This document shows positions 1 through 9,613 of a DNA stretch of 64,000 nt, one piece after another. The translations under genes and the position numbers were made by a program. Positions within the stretch are counted from its first letter, which is position 1. Every line of letters begins with the position of its first letter. A model generated the notes under the pieces. It saw only the letters and a list, made by a program, of their open reading frames with translations. It was not told the DNA's origin and ran no database searches. Source of the DNA: Pseudomonadota bacterium (GTDB lineage Bacteria > Pseudomonadota > Gammaproteobacteria > Steroidobacterales > Woeseiaceae); NCBI GenBank assembly GCA_022574185.1, contig JACZSM010000005.1, forward strand, positions 22,341 to 86,340. Direction: 5' to 3'.

Positions 1-702
1 ATCAAGAACGCATTTGGTTTCATGATGCTGGGCCTGGCGGTATGGATGTTGTCGCGCATACTTCCCGGCAGCGTGACGCTGGCGCTCTGGGCTGTACTCA
101 TATTCATGGCCGGTGTGTTCCTCGGCGGGCTGACGACACTGGCGGCGGGATCGTCGGCGATACAGAAACTCGGCAAGGGATTTGGTTTTCTCGCGATTAT
201 CTATGGCCTGCTGTTGTTGCTGGGTGCCCTGACTGGCGGCAGCAATCCACTTAAACCACTTGCCAGCATCAATTTCGGTGGCGGAAATATGCTCGCTGAA
301 GAGCACGGCCTCGTGTTTCAGCGCATCAAAACCGTCGACGATCTGGATCGTGAACTGGCGAGTGCGGCGAGCCAGGGCAAGACCGCAATGCTTGATTTCT
401 ATGCCGACTGGTGTGTGTCCTGCAAAGAAATGGAGGCGTACACATTTACCGACACCGGCGTTCAGGCGGCATTGTCGAATACCGTGTTGTTACAGACCGA
501 TGTCACGGCGAATGACGCCGAGGACCAGGCCTTGCTGCAACGCTTCGGCGTCTTCGGACCACCGACCATTATTTTCTTTGACGCGGACGGTCAGCAACGC
601 CACGGCTACGAAGTCGTTGGCTACATGAAGTCGAACGACTTCATCAAACATGTGCAGAAGGCATTCGCAATTACTGCGACAATGTCTGCACAGGCTCAAT
701 AA
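1..702 (+). CDS. dsbD: Thiol:disulfide interchange protein DsbD, C-terminal part (5' end outside window)
   Basis: The reading frame is open from the first base, so this is the last 233 residues of a longer protein (the family is usually about 560-600 aa). The N-terminal part shows hydrophobic segments of the membrane electron-transfer domain. A periplasmic thioredoxin-fold domain follows, with the redox motif CVSC in the context DWCVSCKEME. DsbD passes electrons from cytoplasmic thioredoxin across the inner membrane to periplasmic DsbC/DsbG and cytochrome-maturation partners. The next gene starts 12 bp downstream and is another periplasmic thioredoxin-like protein, so the two are probably co-transcribed. 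Confidence 0.9.
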   Translation: MKNAFGFMMLGLAVWMLSRILPGSVTLALWAVLIFMAGVFLGGLTTLAAGSSAIQKLGKGFGFLAIIYGLLLLLGALTGGSNPLKPLASINFGGGNMLAEEHGLVFQRIKTVDDLDRELASAASQGKTAMLDFYADWCVSCKEMEAYTFTDTGVQAALSNTVLLQTDVTANDAEDQALLQRFGVFGPPTIIFFDADGQQRHGYEVVGYMKSNDFIKHVQKAFAITATMSAQAQ

Positions 703-714
703 AAAGGGCAGATT

Positions 715-1335
715 GTGCGTCGATCATTTCTGGTTTTTACGATGGCATTTGTTGCGCTCATGGCAGGTGCACTGTTTTATGCCGCAAGGATGCCTCTCAA
801 GGCTCTGCCGGAGCCCGTCGACACATTCGATCCGAATGCAGTAACCGCCATAAAGACTCAGGATCTGATTTATCCGTCATTCAGACTATCGGACATGAAT
901 GGTGTTGAGCGTGATTTTTCAGAGTGGCGAGACCAAAACCGCATTGTTAATTTCTGGGCAACGTGGTGCGCGCCCTGTCGTCGCGAAATTCCGTTGCTCA
1001 AGGCGTTCCAGGAAAAACACGCCGAACACGGCATCCAGGTAATCGGCGTTGCAATAGATAATCTGGATGCCGTCATCGCTTATAATGAATCTGCCCAGTT
1101 CAATTATCCGATCCTCGTCGGCGAACTGGATGCGATGGCCGCCGCAGAGTCATCCGGTGTCAACTTTATCGGTTTGCCATTCACAATGATTGTTGCTACT
1201 GACGGCGAGTTGCTCGCAACCCACATAGGCGAGATTCACCAGGAACATCTCGACAAAATCGCCAGCGTCCTCAAACATCTCGAATTCGGCAGGATTGACA
1301 GGGAATCTGCACGGAAAACCCTGCACGCCCTGTAA
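715..1335 (+). CDS. TlpA/ResA-like membrane-anchored thioredoxin
   Basis: 206 aa from a GTG start, preceded by an A/G-rich stretch (aaaaaggg) right after dsbD. One N-terminal hydrophobic segment (about residues 5-22) should anchor it in the inner membrane with the rest in the periplasm. The thioredoxin-like domain carries WCAPC (WATWCAPCRREIP) and the downstream cis-Pro region (GLPFTMIV). Members of this family reduce periplasmic disulfides, for example during cytochrome c maturation, using electrons from DsbD-type proteins. The adjacent dsbD fits that role, but the specific substrate cannot be read from sequence. Confidence 0.85.
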   Translation: MRRSFLVFTMAFVALMAGALFYAARMPLKALPEPVDTFDPNAVTAIKTQDLIYPSFRLSDMNGVERDFSEWRDQNRIVNFWATWCAPCRREIPLLKAFQEKHAEHGIQVIGVAIDNLDAVIAYNESAQFNYPILVGELDAMAAAESSGVNFIGLPFTMIVATDGELLATHIGEIHQEHLDKIASVLKHLEFGRIDRESARKTLHAL

Positions 1336-1475
1336 TCCTCGGTGCGGAGATCGTCTACCTGATTCTCGTCAGATTCATCTTCTATGGCCAAACCTGAGGT
1401 CGATATACCGCTAAACTCGCCAAAAAAGGTTAGAATTGCTGCCATCTTCGGCAAACTTGTTGATTACGGCTGCAA

Positions 1476-1928
1476 ATGTCCACGTTCTTGTTACTCAATG
1501 GCCCCAACCTGAACCTGCTTGGCTCACGTGAGCCCGACGTCTATGGCGCAACGCGCCTGGGTGAAATCGAAGCACGCTGCCAGGAGCTTGCCTCTGAACA
1601 AGGACATGAATTGTCGAGCTACCAGAGCAACGCCGAACACGATCTTATCGACCGGGTACAACAGGCGGGCGAGGACGGCGTCGATTTCATCATCTTCAAT
1701 CCCGGTGCGTTTACACATACGAGCATTGCATTGCGCGATGCAATTCTGGCAGTTGCTATACCGTTTATTGAGATTCATCTGAGCAACACATTTGCTCGCG
1801 AAGAATTTCGACATCACAGCTACTTTAGTGACATAGCGCTTGGCTGCTTATTTGGATTTGGAGCTTACGGCTACGAGTTGGCGTTACATGCCGCCAATCG
1901 GCACATCAGGGATGCCGAGGAAAAATAA
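1476..1928 (+). CDS. aroQ: Type II 3-dehydroquinate dehydratase
   Basis: 150 aa, the normal length for the type II enzyme. It converts 3-dehydroquinate to 3-dehydroshikimate in the shikimate pathway in the cytoplasm. Family signatures are clear: N-terminal [19 protein letters not shown] with the lid Tyr, the [15 protein letters not shown] segment, and the IHLSN substrate-binding motif. Its stop overlaps the accB start by one base (TAATG), so it heads an aroQ-accB-accC-prmA operon, a common gammaproteobacterial order. The 140 bp upstream contains a plausible -10 (TAGAAT, 1431-1436), but I see no convincing -35. Confidence 0.95.
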   Translation: MSTFLLLNGPNLNLLGSREPDVYGATRLGEIEARCQELASEQGHELSSYQSNAEHDLIDRVQQAGEDGVDFIIFNPGAFTHTSIALRDAILAVAIPFIEIHLSNTFAREEFRHHSYFSDIALGCLFGFGAYGYELALHAANRHIRDAEEK

Positions 1929-2398
1929 TGGATATACGAAAAGTAAAGAAATTAATTGAGCTGCTCGACGAATCAGGCATTGCTGAAATTGAAATTGTAG
2001 AGGGTGAGGAATCGGTGCGCATCAGTCGTTATCCGAAGAATATGCCCCCTTTCGTCGCACCTCCTGTAGCCACTGCGGCACCGATACCGACCGTTGCAGC
2101 TCCGAGCGACCCGGCAACACCCGTTGCCGCCGCTGAGCCCGAGGACGATGGCTTTAATGTTACGGCACCGATGGTGGGAACGTTTTACGCCTCGGCGTCG
2201 CCCGACGCCGCGCCCTATGTGCAGGTCGGAGACCGCATAGCCGAAGGCGACACGCTGTGCATCATTGAAGCGATGAAGATGATGAACCCGATCGAAGCTG
2301 ATGTATCCGGCGTCATCAAATCCATACGGGTGCAAAACGGCGAACCGATCGAGTACGGCCAGACGTTGTTCGTCATCGATCAGCGGCAAGACGACTAA
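1928..2398 (+). CDS. accB: Acetyl-CoA carboxylase biotin carboxyl carrier protein
   Basis: 156 aa. It carries the biotin that shuttles carboxyl groups between biotin carboxylase and carboxyltransferase in the first step of fatty acid synthesis. The N-terminal helical segment (DIRKVKKLIELLDESG) is followed by a Pro/Ala-rich linker (about residues 38-75) and the C-terminal biotinyl domain. That domain has the EAMKMMN motif, whose Lys is biotinylated. Start codon overlaps the aroQ stop, so translation is probably coupled; accC follows after 15 bp. Confidence 0.96.
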   Translation: MDIRKVKKLIELLDESGIAEIEIVEGEESVRISRYPKNMPPFVAPPVATAAPIPTVAAPSDPATPVAAAEPEDDGFNVTAPMVGTFYASASPDAAPYVQVGDRIAEGDTLCIIEAMKMMNPIEADVSGVIKSIRVQNGEPIEYGQTLFVIDQRQDD

Positions 2399-2413
2399 GC
2401 GGGCTCGATCACC

Positions 2414-3757
2414 ATGCTCGAAAAAGTCGTTATAGCAAATCGCGGCGAGATCGCATTGCGTATACTGCGTGCCTGTCGAGAGATGGGCATCAAAACCGTT
2501 GCCGTGCACTCGACGGCTGACAACAATCTCAAGCACGTCCTGCTCGCTGATGAAACGGTCTGTATCGGCCCGCCGCAATCAATCGACAGCTACCTCAATA
2601 TGCCCGCAATTATCAGCGCGGCCGAGGTCACAGACGCGGTCGCCATACACCCGGGCTACGGCTTTCTTTCGGAGAACGCCGATTTCGCTGAGCGTGTCGA
2701 GACCAGCGGGTTTGTTTTCATCGGCCCGCCGCCAAACGCAATACGCCTCATGGGCGATAAAGTCTCAGCCATTCAGGCAATGCAGTCGGCCGGCGTACCC
2801 TGTGTGCCGGGATCCGACGGCCCCCTCGGCGAGGACGCGGACGAAAACATGCGCATTGGACGCGACATCGGCTACCCGATCATTATCAAGGCATCGGGTG
2901 GTGGCGGCGGTCGTGGCATGCGCGTCGTGCATGCCGAAGCGTCGCTGATAGCGGCAATCACCGTAACCAAGGCCGAAGCGCGAGCCGCGTTTAACAATGA
3001 CGTGGTGTACATGGAGAAATTTCTCGAACATCCGCGACATATCGAATTCCAGGTGCTCGCGGACAACCATGGCAATGCAATCCACCTTGGCGAGCGAGAT
3101 TGCTCGATGCAGCGTCGTCACCAGAAAGTCATCGAGGAAGCACCGGCACCTGGCATTACCGAGGAGCAACGCACACGAATTGGTGAGCGTTGTGTCAAAG
3201 CCTGCCAGGACATCGGTTATCGCAGTGCCGGAACGTTCGAGTTCTTATACGAGGACGGCGAGTTTTACTTCATCGAAATGAACACGCGCCTGCAGGTCGA
3301 ACATCCCGTTACCGAAATGATCACTGGCATTGATATCGTTCGCGAACAACTTTGCATCGCGGCAGGGGAAGCGCTCAGTGTCACGCAGGGCGATATCAAG
3401 ATTCTAGGTCACGCGATCGAGTGTCGCATCAATGCCGAAGACCCGAAAACGTTCATGCCTTCACCAGGCCTTATCAACCTTTGGCATGCACCGGGCGGTC
3501 CTGGTATGCGTGTCGATAGTCATATCTACAGTGGCTACAAGGTACCGCCATACTACGATTCGATGATTGGTAAAATCATCGCTCACGGCAGCGATCGAGA
3601 CGCGGCGATCGCACGAATGAAGAATGCACTCACCGAAATCGTCATAGACGGCATCAAGACGAACGTTCCCTTGCACCAGGAGATATTCCAGCATGCGGCA
3701 TTCCAGGCGGGCGGCACCGATATTCACTATCTGGAGAAGCGCCTCGGTCTTGTGTGA
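2414..3757 (+). CDS. accC: Acetyl-CoA carboxylase, biotin carboxylase subunit
   Basis: 447 aa, normal length. ATP-grasp enzyme that carboxylates the biotin on AccB using bicarbonate and ATP. Visible signatures: N-terminal [21 protein letters not shown], the glycine-rich ATP loop [12 protein letters not shown], and the catalytic region [15 protein letters not shown]. Lies between accB and prmA in the same orientation with short gaps (15 and 22 bp), consistent with one operon. Confidence 0.97.
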   Translation: MLEKVVIANRGEIALRILRACREMGIKTVAVHSTADNNLKHVLLADETVCIGPPQSIDSYLNMPAIISAAEVTDAVAIHPGYGFLSENADFAERVETSGFVFIGPPPNAIRLMGDKVSAIQAMQSAGVPCVPGSDGPLGEDADENMRIGRDIGYPIIIKASGGGGGRGMRVVHAEASLIAAITVTKAEARAAFNNDVVYMEKFLEHPRHIEFQVLADNHGNAIHLGERDCSMQRRHQKVIEEAPAPGITEEQRTRIGERCVKACQDIGYRSAGTFEFLYEDGEFYFIEMNTRLQVEHPVTEMITGIDIVREQLCIAAGEALSVTQGDIKILGHAIECRINAEDPKTFMPSPGLINLWHAPGGPGMRVDSHIYSGYKVPPYYDSMIGKIIAHGSDRDAAIARMKNALTEIVIDGIKTNVPLHQEIFQHAAFQAGGTDIHYLEKRLGLV

Positions 3758-3779
3758 CCGAGAACACATCTGAACTGCG

Positions 3780-4676
3780 ATGAATTGGCGACAATTTGTC
3801 ATGGATCTCGATTCTCTCCCTCAGGACCAAGTGGAAGAAGTCTTCGCACGTCACGGTGCCCTGGCGATAACCTTGACCGATGCCGGTGACAGGCCGGTGC
3901 TCGAGCCTGCGCCGGGCGAGACGCCACTTTGGCCTGACACACGCATTACGGGCCTGTTTTCATCCGACGTCGATCTCGAACTCCTGCAAAATGACTTGTT
4001 GCGATCGTTCAACATTGACACGCTGCCGTCGCATGAAATGACGGATCTCGAGGATTGCGACTGGGAACGCGAATGGCGCAACGATCTCGGGCCATTGAAG
4101 TTCGGTGCACGCCTCTGGATCTGTCCGGGTGACAGCACCGCTGATAACGATGATGCCATTGTCGTGCGCCTGGATCCCGGAGTTGCCTTCGGTACGGGAA
4201 CACATGCGACAACGGCGCTATGTCTCGAATGGCTGGACAGTCTTGCCTTGCAAGGCTCGCGAGTTCTCGACGACGGCTGTGGCTCGGGCGTGCTGGCGAT
4301 CGCTGCACTTCTGCTCGGTTGCGAAACCGCGTGGGCCTTAGACATTGATCCTCAAGCAATCGCAGCCACGCGAAACAATGCAAGTCGCAACGGCGTTGCC
4401 GACCGTCTGTTGGTCAGCGGCAGTAGCGAAGATGTTGCAGGTGTGTTCGATGTCGTCGTTGCCAACATACTTGCGGGCCCAATTATCAGGCTCGCCGAGC
4501 CGATTGCGCACCGCGTCAAAAGCGGTTGTTTGCTGGCATTATCAGGCATACTCTCCGAGCAGGTTGATGCGGTGCTCGACGCCTATAAGCCCTGGATCGA
4601 ATTCGAAGAACCGGCATTCAGAGTTCAGGGCGGGCAAACATGGGTACGGTTAACTGGTGCAAGGAATAAGGGCTGA
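3780..4676 (+). CDS. prmA: Ribosomal protein L11 methyltransferase
   Basis: 298 aa, typical length. An N-terminal L11-recognition domain is followed by a class I SAM methyltransferase domain with DDGCGSGVLAIAA (motif I), ALDIDPQA, and the NILAGP catalytic loop. It trimethylates ribosomal protein L11 in the cytoplasm. A second in-frame ATG lies 8 codons in (MDLDSLPQD), but the upstream ATG gives the usual family N-terminus (MNWRQF). Downstream of accC, as in many gammaproteobacteria. Confidence 0.95.
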   Translation: MNWRQFVMDLDSLPQDQVEEVFARHGALAITLTDAGDRPVLEPAPGETPLWPDTRITGLFSSDVDLELLQNDLLRSFNIDTLPSHEMTDLEDCDWEREWRNDLGPLKFGARLWICPGDSTADNDDAIVVRLDPGVAFGTGTHATTALCLEWLDSLALQGSRVLDDGCGSGVLAIAALLLGCETAWALDIDPQAIAATRNNASRNGVADRLLVSGSSEDVAGVFDVVVANILAGPIIRLAEPIAHRVKSGCLLALSGILSEQVDAVLDAYKPWIEFEEPAFRVQGGQTWVRLTGARNKG

Positions 4677-4679
4677 GCG

Positions 4680-6740
4680 ATGTATACCCAATGCCCCGAA
4701 TGCGACGTAGCATTTCGCGTCACAGCTGAGGTTCTCAAACAAGCGGCAGGAAGAGTTCGTTGTGGCGGCTGCGGCAGTGCGTTCAATGCGCTCGACCACC
4801 TGTCCGAGCAGTTGCCCCAGTCTGAGGCCACCGCAGCAGACAAACCAAAAATTCCCGAATTGACACCCGCGCGGCAAAGCGATCCCAAATCCGGTTCGGG
4901 GCCGACGACGATATCGGCCGAGCAAAGTGCGGCGCTGCTCAAGACACTGGATCAACTCGCGGGCGAAGACATCCGTATTGAAGATACCGGCACCGAATGG
5001 CGCGTCCTTGATGCCGACGAAGATGAAGAGGAGAGCGAAACTCCAAAGGCTGTTGATACCGGTTCGATGAAATTTATTCTCCAGGGCGACGAACCTGAGG
5101 AGCCCGAGCAAAGCAGGCAAGTCGAAGAGCTGCGCTTCGACGACAATACTCCGCTACCCGATGACTTCGATGTCGACGCCAAATCTGTATCCGCCCCCGA
5201 ACCCGAGCCGCGCGTCGAGGAAGCAAGCGAAGAGCCTGAAGATCCTGACAGCTCGCCGGACGATCTGACGCTCGGCGACCCTGACGAATGGCAGGACTTG
5301 CTGGGCGAAGCGGATGAAACCGAATCCGCAGCACTGACCGACAAACCGCTCGACATGGACGCGCAATTCGCAGTTCAGGCAGAGGCCATGGGCATCGACT
5401 TGAGCGGCATTCACCAGGCATTAGATGAAGATGATGTCAGCGCGGAGCAAAACGACACCACGATACGGGCCAATGAAAAAGAGTTCGACACCGACATCGT
5501 CGAAATGGAGACGACCATTGAACAGGATCTAATGGCCGCAGCATTTGCAACGGAGGCAGCGCGCAGCACAGACATCACGGCGGCGGCTGAGGTAGAGGCT
5601 GACGAGGAGCCCGATGAAGCCAACGATGAAACCAAAGAGGAGCTCGAAGACGAAGTCGAGGCAGAGGCAACAGAGGAATTAGAAGAAGACCCGGAAGAAG
5701 ACCCGGAAGAAGACCTGGAAGAGGACCTGGAAGAGGACCCGGAAGAAGACCTGGAAGAGGACCTGGTAGAGGACACCGACGAAGAGACGGATGAAGATGC
5801 CGACGAGGAGGCTGACGCACAACTCGAAGAAGCCCTGGAAGCGGACGCCGACGTGGAATTCGAGGATATTACTGCCGCCGGGCAAGACGAACACGTCATT
5901 CCACCGCAATCCGAAGAAGAAAAGACGATCAATATGTTGATCGACCAGGATTTACTTTCCCTGGCTGTTGAAGACGAGGACGGCTTTGCGTCAACCATCG
6001 TGCAAAAGCAAACCGGCGGCAACGACGTAATGAAAGAACTTGCTGGAGAAAATCCACACGTCGAAACCATCATCATGGAGGGCGATTTCGTACGTACCGA
6101 ACTCGAACGCGAGAGGCTCGCAAGTGGAGACGATTCGAAATCGACCATGTCGAGCACCGCCGCTTTTGTAGCGCGAGCCAAGCGAACGATGACCAGCCAC
6201 ATCCGCAGCGTACGCCGAGATGACCGCCCCTCCGGCTACGGCACCACCATCGGCGTCATTGCATTGTGCATCATGCTTGCCATGCAATATATTCACCAAT
6301 CCCGAGAGATGCTTGCAACTCGGTCCTTGTTCAATAATTTTGTGGGGCCTATCTATCGTTCGATCGGCAACCCTGTGACCCCCGCTTGGGATGTCAGCGG
6401 CTGGCGATTCGAAGCGACCAAAGGCAGCGCTGACGAGGATGAGGAAGTCCTGACGATTTATTCGCGCGTGGGCAACAAGTCCGATCGGGCCCTGCCTTAT
6501 CCGCTAGTTCACGTGTCGCTGACCGATCGTTATGAGGAGATTATCGGCAGCCGCGTATTGGAGCCCATCGAGTACCTCGTCGGCGATCCTGACCCGCGCA
6601 AGGCCGTCGCGCCGGGCAGCACATTCGATGCCGTCATCGCGATCGAGACACCTACGAGTGCGGCGACTGGCTTCAAGCTCAATGTCTGTTACCGGTTGGA
6701 AGGTGGGCAGCTGCGCTGCGCCATCGAGGATTTCAAATAA
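4680..6740 (+). CDS. Zinc-ribbon DUF3426 protein with long acidic low-complexity region
   Basis: 686 aa. The N-terminus is an MJ0042-type zinc ribbon (CPECDVAFRVT ... RCGGCGSAFNA, two CxxC pairs). A very long Asp/Glu-rich stretch (roughly residues 90-480) follows, including near-identical EEDPEEDLEED repeats. One predicted transmembrane helix (about residues 519-536) is followed by a C-terminal extracytoplasmic DUF3426 domain. Function of the family is unknown. The gene commonly sits between prmA and dusB in gammaproteobacteria, and that holds here. Most homologues I know of are shorter; the acidic expansion is the odd feature. Starts 3 bp after the prmA stop. Confidence 0.85.
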   Translation: MYTQCPECDVAFRVTAEVLKQAAGRVRCGGCGSAFNALDHLSEQLPQSEATAADKPKIPELTPARQSDPKSGSGPTTISAEQSAALLKTLDQLAGEDIRIEDTGTEWRVLDADEDEEESETPKAVDTGSMKFILQGDEPEEPEQSRQVEELRFDDNTPLPDDFDVDAKSVSAPEPEPRVEEASEEPEDPDSSPDDLTLGDPDEWQDLLGEADETESAALTDKPLDMDAQFAVQAEAMGIDLSGIHQALDEDDVSAEQNDTTIRANEKEFDTDIVEMETTIEQDLMAAAFATEAARSTDITAAAEVEADEEPDEANDETKEELEDEVEAEATEELEEDPEEDPEEDLEEDLEEDPEEDLEEDLVEDTDEETDEDADEEADAQLEEALEADADVEFEDITAAGQDEHVIPPQSEEEKTINMLIDQDLLSLAVEDEDGFASTIVQKQTGGNDVMKELAGENPHVETIIMEGDFVRTELERERLASGDDSKSTMSSTAAFVARAKRTMTSHIRSVRRDDRPSGYGTTIGVIALCIMLAMQYIHQSREMLATRSLFNNFVGPIYRSIGNPVTPAWDVSGWRFEATKGSADEDEEVLTIYSRVGNKSDRALPYPLVHVSLTDRYEEIIGSRVLEPIEYLVGDPDPRKAVAPGSTFDAVIAIETPTSAATGFKLNVCYRLEGGQLRCAIEDFK
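5684..5772 (+). repeat. In-gene tandem repeat coding for an acidic tract
   Basis: About 90 bp of imperfect tandem repeats of a 12-15 nt unit alternating gaagacccggaa, gaagacctggaa and gaggacctg. They encode repeated EED-P/L units inside the DUF3426 gene. Units are multiples of three, so gain or loss keeps the frame; copy-number variation between strains is plausible. Confidence 0.75.
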
Positions 6741-6753
6741 TAGAATTCACAGC

Positions 6754-7740
6754 ATGCAAATAGGTCCGTACAAACTTTCGAGTCCGTTCGTGCTCGCGCC
6801 GATGACCGGCATTACCGATGCGCCATTTCGGCGCTTGTGCCGGCAGTTCGGTGCCGGCATGACGACCTCCGAAATGACGACGGCCGACATTAGCCTGTGG
6901 CAGACGGCCAAGTCCCGGCGACGCCTCGATCTGGACCTCGACGCCGAACCGATTGTCGTGCAAATCGCCGGTTCGGAACCGCAGCAACTCGCAACAGCCG
7001 CCAGAGCCTGTGTCGAACGTGGCGCACAGATCATCGACATCAACATGGGCTGTCCGGCGAAGAAAGTCTGTAGAAAACTCGCTGGATCGGCGCTGCTAAA
7101 AAACGAACCACTCGTCGCAGAAATCCTCCAGAGGGTCGTCGCAGCCGTCGAAGTTCCCGTCACGTTGAAAATGCGCACAGGCTGGGATCCGTCGTATCGA
7201 AACGGCGTCGTCGTGGCCCGAATTGCAGAGGATTCCGGCATCCAGGCACTCGCCATCCATGGCCGCACACGCGAATGCCGCTACCGCGGTTACGCAGAAT
7301 TCGAAACAATTGCGCGGATTAAGGACGCTGTCTCGATTCCAGTATTCGCAAACGGAGACATCACTACATGTGAGAAGTCGCATGAGGTATTGCGCCTAAC
7401 TAATGCTGATGGCTTGATGATCGGTCGCGGCGCGCAGGGTCGACCATGGATATTTCGCGAGCTTTTGCATGGCCTGCACGGCACCGGCGAATTCGTGCCG
7501 CTAGATAAAAATAATTTGCGTGATATTATGCTCGCCCACCTAAAAGAACTGCACCGGTTTTATGGGGAAGCGACCGGTGTTCGGGTGGCTCGAAAGCATT
7601 TGACCTGGTACTGCAACAATCTCGACAACGCAGGCGAGTTTCGTTACCAGGCAGTGCGCGTCGACAGTGCTTCTGAACAACTTAGACTAACGAATGAATA
7701 CTTCGACCGACTAGAAGAAAGTATTTCGATAGCCGCTTAG
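6754..7740 (+). CDS. dusB: tRNA-dihydrouridine synthase B
   Basis: 328 aa from the ATG at 6754; longer frames upstream run into the previous gene. FMN-dependent reduction of specific uridines in the tRNA D-loop. Signatures: N-terminal LAPMTGITDAPFR, the catalytic Cys loop DINMGCPAKKVCRKLAG, KMRTGWD, and IGRGAQGRPWIF. Lies directly upstream of fis, as in Escherichia coli and many relatives. In those species the pair is one operon controlled at the dusB promoter. Confidence 0.95.
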   Translation: MQIGPYKLSSPFVLAPMTGITDAPFRRLCRQFGAGMTTSEMTTADISLWQTAKSRRRLDLDLDAEPIVVQIAGSEPQQLATAARACVERGAQIIDINMGCPAKKVCRKLAGSALLKNEPLVAEILQRVVAAVEVPVTLKMRTGWDPSYRNGVVVARIAEDSGIQALAIHGRTRECRYRGYAEFETIARIKDAVSIPVFANGDITTCEKSHEVLRLTNADGLMIGRGAQGRPWIFRELLHGLHGTGEFVPLDKNNLRDIMLAHLKELHRFYGEATGVRVARKHLTWYCNNLDNAGEFRYQAVRVDSASEQLRLTNEYFDRLEESISIAA

Positions 7741-7761
7741 TCGCAACAGGATTTTAACAAC

Positions 7762-8040
7762 GTGGCCCAAAAGAGCGAATTGAGTAACAACAACAAGGCC
7801 TCCGTCAGCAATAAATCGCTGCACAAACACACCGAAGATGCTCTCGAGCAATACTTCAACAGCCTCAACGGTGACCGTCCCGGTGATCTTTACGATCTCG
7901 TCATAGGCGAAGTCGAACGGCCATTATTCAAGGCTGTATTGGACTACACGGCTGGCAACCAAAGCCAGGCAGCAGGCATCTTGGGGATCAATCGCGGCAC
8001 GCTGCGCAAGAAACTTCGATCGTATTCGCTGATTCAGTAG
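7762..8040 (+). CDS. fis: DNA-binding protein Fis
   Basis: 92 aa from a GTG start 21 bp after dusB. The N-terminal arm is variable; the C-terminal helix-turn-helix ([20 protein letters not shown]) is the classic Fis/NtrC-type DNA-binding motif. Fis bends DNA, activates rRNA and tRNA operons and helps site-specific recombination, and is abundant in early growth. The dusB-fis pair followed at once by purH and purD is a conserved arrangement. Confidence 0.95.
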   Translation: MAQKSELSNNNKASVSNKSLHKHTEDALEQYFNSLNGDRPGDLYDLVIGEVERPLFKAVLDYTAGNQSQAAGILGINRGTLRKKLRSYSLIQ

Positions 8041-8050
8041 GGACCGACAG

Positions 8051-9598
8051 ATGTTGACGGTGCGACGGGCGCTCCTTAGCGTTTCCGACAAGCGTGGCCT
8101 GATCCCATTTGCATCCGGACTTGCTGATCTCGGCGTCGAAATCCTCTCAACCGGTGGCACCAGTCGCGCTTTGCGCGAGGCAGGTATCGACGTCATCGAC
8201 ATCAGCGAGAAAACCGGCTTTCCCGAGATCATGGACGGCCGCGTCAAGACCCTGCACCCCGTCATTCACGGCGGCCTGTTGGGACGGCGCGGAACGGACG
8301 AAGCCGTCATGGATGAGCACGGCATCGAGCCGATCGATCTTCTCGCGGTCAACCTGTACCCGTTCGAAAAGACGATTGCCCGTGACGACGCGACGATCGA
8401 CACTGCGATCGAGAACATCGATATCGGCGGACCCGCGATGATTCGCGCAGCGTCCAAAAATCACGACAGAGTCGCCGTCATCGTTGATCCCGGAGACTAC
8501 GACAGTGTGCTCGACGCCTTAAAAAACAACAAGTTAGCGCTTGAAGATCGGCTGCGACTGGCCGCCAAAGCCTACGCACATACGGCAAGTTACGACACCG
8601 TGATCACGAAGTACCTGTCGCAATCCCTTGGTGATGATCCGCTTGGCGAGCGTCACCTCTACTCGGGCAGACTTGTCGACAAGATGCGTTACGGAGAGAA
8701 CCCACACCAGGATGCCGCTTTCTATGTCGATCAGCATCCGCCAAAAGGCTCGCTCGCATTGGCAGAGCAATTGCAAGGCAAGGCACTTTCGTATAACAAC
8801 ATCGCCGACACCGATGCGGCGCTTGAATGCGTGCGACAGTTCAGCAACCCGGCGTGCGTCATCGTCAAACACGCAAACCCCTGTGGTGTCGCCGTGAACC
8901 AAGATATTCACTCGGCCTATGACAGGGCGTTCAAAACAGATCCAACGTCGGCGTTTGGCGGCATCATCGCATTTAATCGACCACTCGATGTGACGACGGC
9001 AAGAGCGATCATCGACCGCCAGTTTGTGGAAGTTATCATCGCGCCGAGTGTCGACGACGACGCGGTGGCGGTCCTGATCGAGAAGAAAAACCTGCGCGTA
9101 CTCGTTACCGGGCCGTGGGAAAAATCGACAGGTGACGTTCAGTACAAGAAGGTCTCGGGCGGTCTGCTCGTACAAAGCAGCGATCTCGGTTGCGTGACGG
9201 CAGACGACCTCAAAGTCGTCACCAGGAAAGCGCCAACAACCGCACAGATCGAAGACCTGCTGTTCGCCTGGACGGTTGTCAAATACGTCAAATCAAATGC
9301 GATCGTTTTCTGCAAGGATCGCATGACGATCGGTATCGGTGCAGGCCAGATGAGCCGCGTGTACAGCACCCGAATCGCGGCGATCAAGGCGGCCGATGAG
9401 GGCCTTGAGGTCAAAAATTCGGTGATGGCGTCCGATGCATTTTTCCCGTTTCGCGATGGCATCGATGCCGCCGCCGAACATGGTATCGCCGCAATCATCC
9501 AGCCCGGCGGCTCGATGCGCGACGACGAAATCATCGCAGCTGCTGATGAGCATGGACTGGCGATGGTCTTCACAGGCATGCGACACTTTCGCCATTAG
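8051..9598 (+). CDS. purH: Bifunctional AICAR formyltransferase / IMP cyclohydrolase
   Basis: 515 aa. Catalyses the last two steps of IMP synthesis. The N-terminal MGS-like IMP cyclohydrolase domain starts [13 protein letters not shown]. The C-terminal AICAR transformylase domain contains KHANPCGVA (catalytic Lys-His) and ends with the family tail ([11 protein letters not shown]). Starts 10 bp after fis and is followed 15 bp later by purD, a typical purine operon. Confidence 0.97.
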   Translation: MLTVRRALLSVSDKRGLIPFASGLADLGVEILSTGGTSRALREAGIDVIDISEKTGFPEIMDGRVKTLHPVIHGGLLGRRGTDEAVMDEHGIEPIDLLAVNLYPFEKTIARDDATIDTAIENIDIGGPAMIRAASKNHDRVAVIVDPGDYDSVLDALKNNKLALEDRLRLAAKAYAHTASYDTVITKYLSQSLGDDPLGERHLYSGRLVDKMRYGENPHQDAAFYVDQHPPKGSLALAEQLQGKALSYNNIADTDAALECVRQFSNPACVIVKHANPCGVAVNQDIHSAYDRAFKTDPTSAFGGIIAFNRPLDVTTARAIIDRQFVEVIIAPSVDDDAVAVLIEKKNLRVLVTGPWEKSTGDVQYKKVSGGLLVQSSDLGCVTADDLKVVTRKAPTTAQIEDLLFAWTVVKYVKSNAIVFCKDRMTIGIGAGQMSRVYSTRIAAIKAADEGLEVKNSVMASDAFFPFRDGIDAAAEHGIAAIIQPGGSMRDDEIIAAADEHGLAMVFTGMRHFRH

Positions 9599-9613
9599 TA
9601 CGGAGAAATCAGC

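Noticed and set aside
1431..1436. Promoter for aroQ-accBC
   Set aside because: A TAGAAT -10 is present but there is no acceptable -35 at 16-18 bp; left unannotated.
5411..6202. 263-codon minus-strand frame, extremely Ser-rich
   Set aside because: It is the antisense image of the acidic GAA/GAC-rich repeat in the DUF3426 gene; composition explains the open frame.
8534..9175. 213-codon minus-strand frame inside purH
   Set aside because: Shadow of purH; no family features and opposite a highly conserved enzyme.
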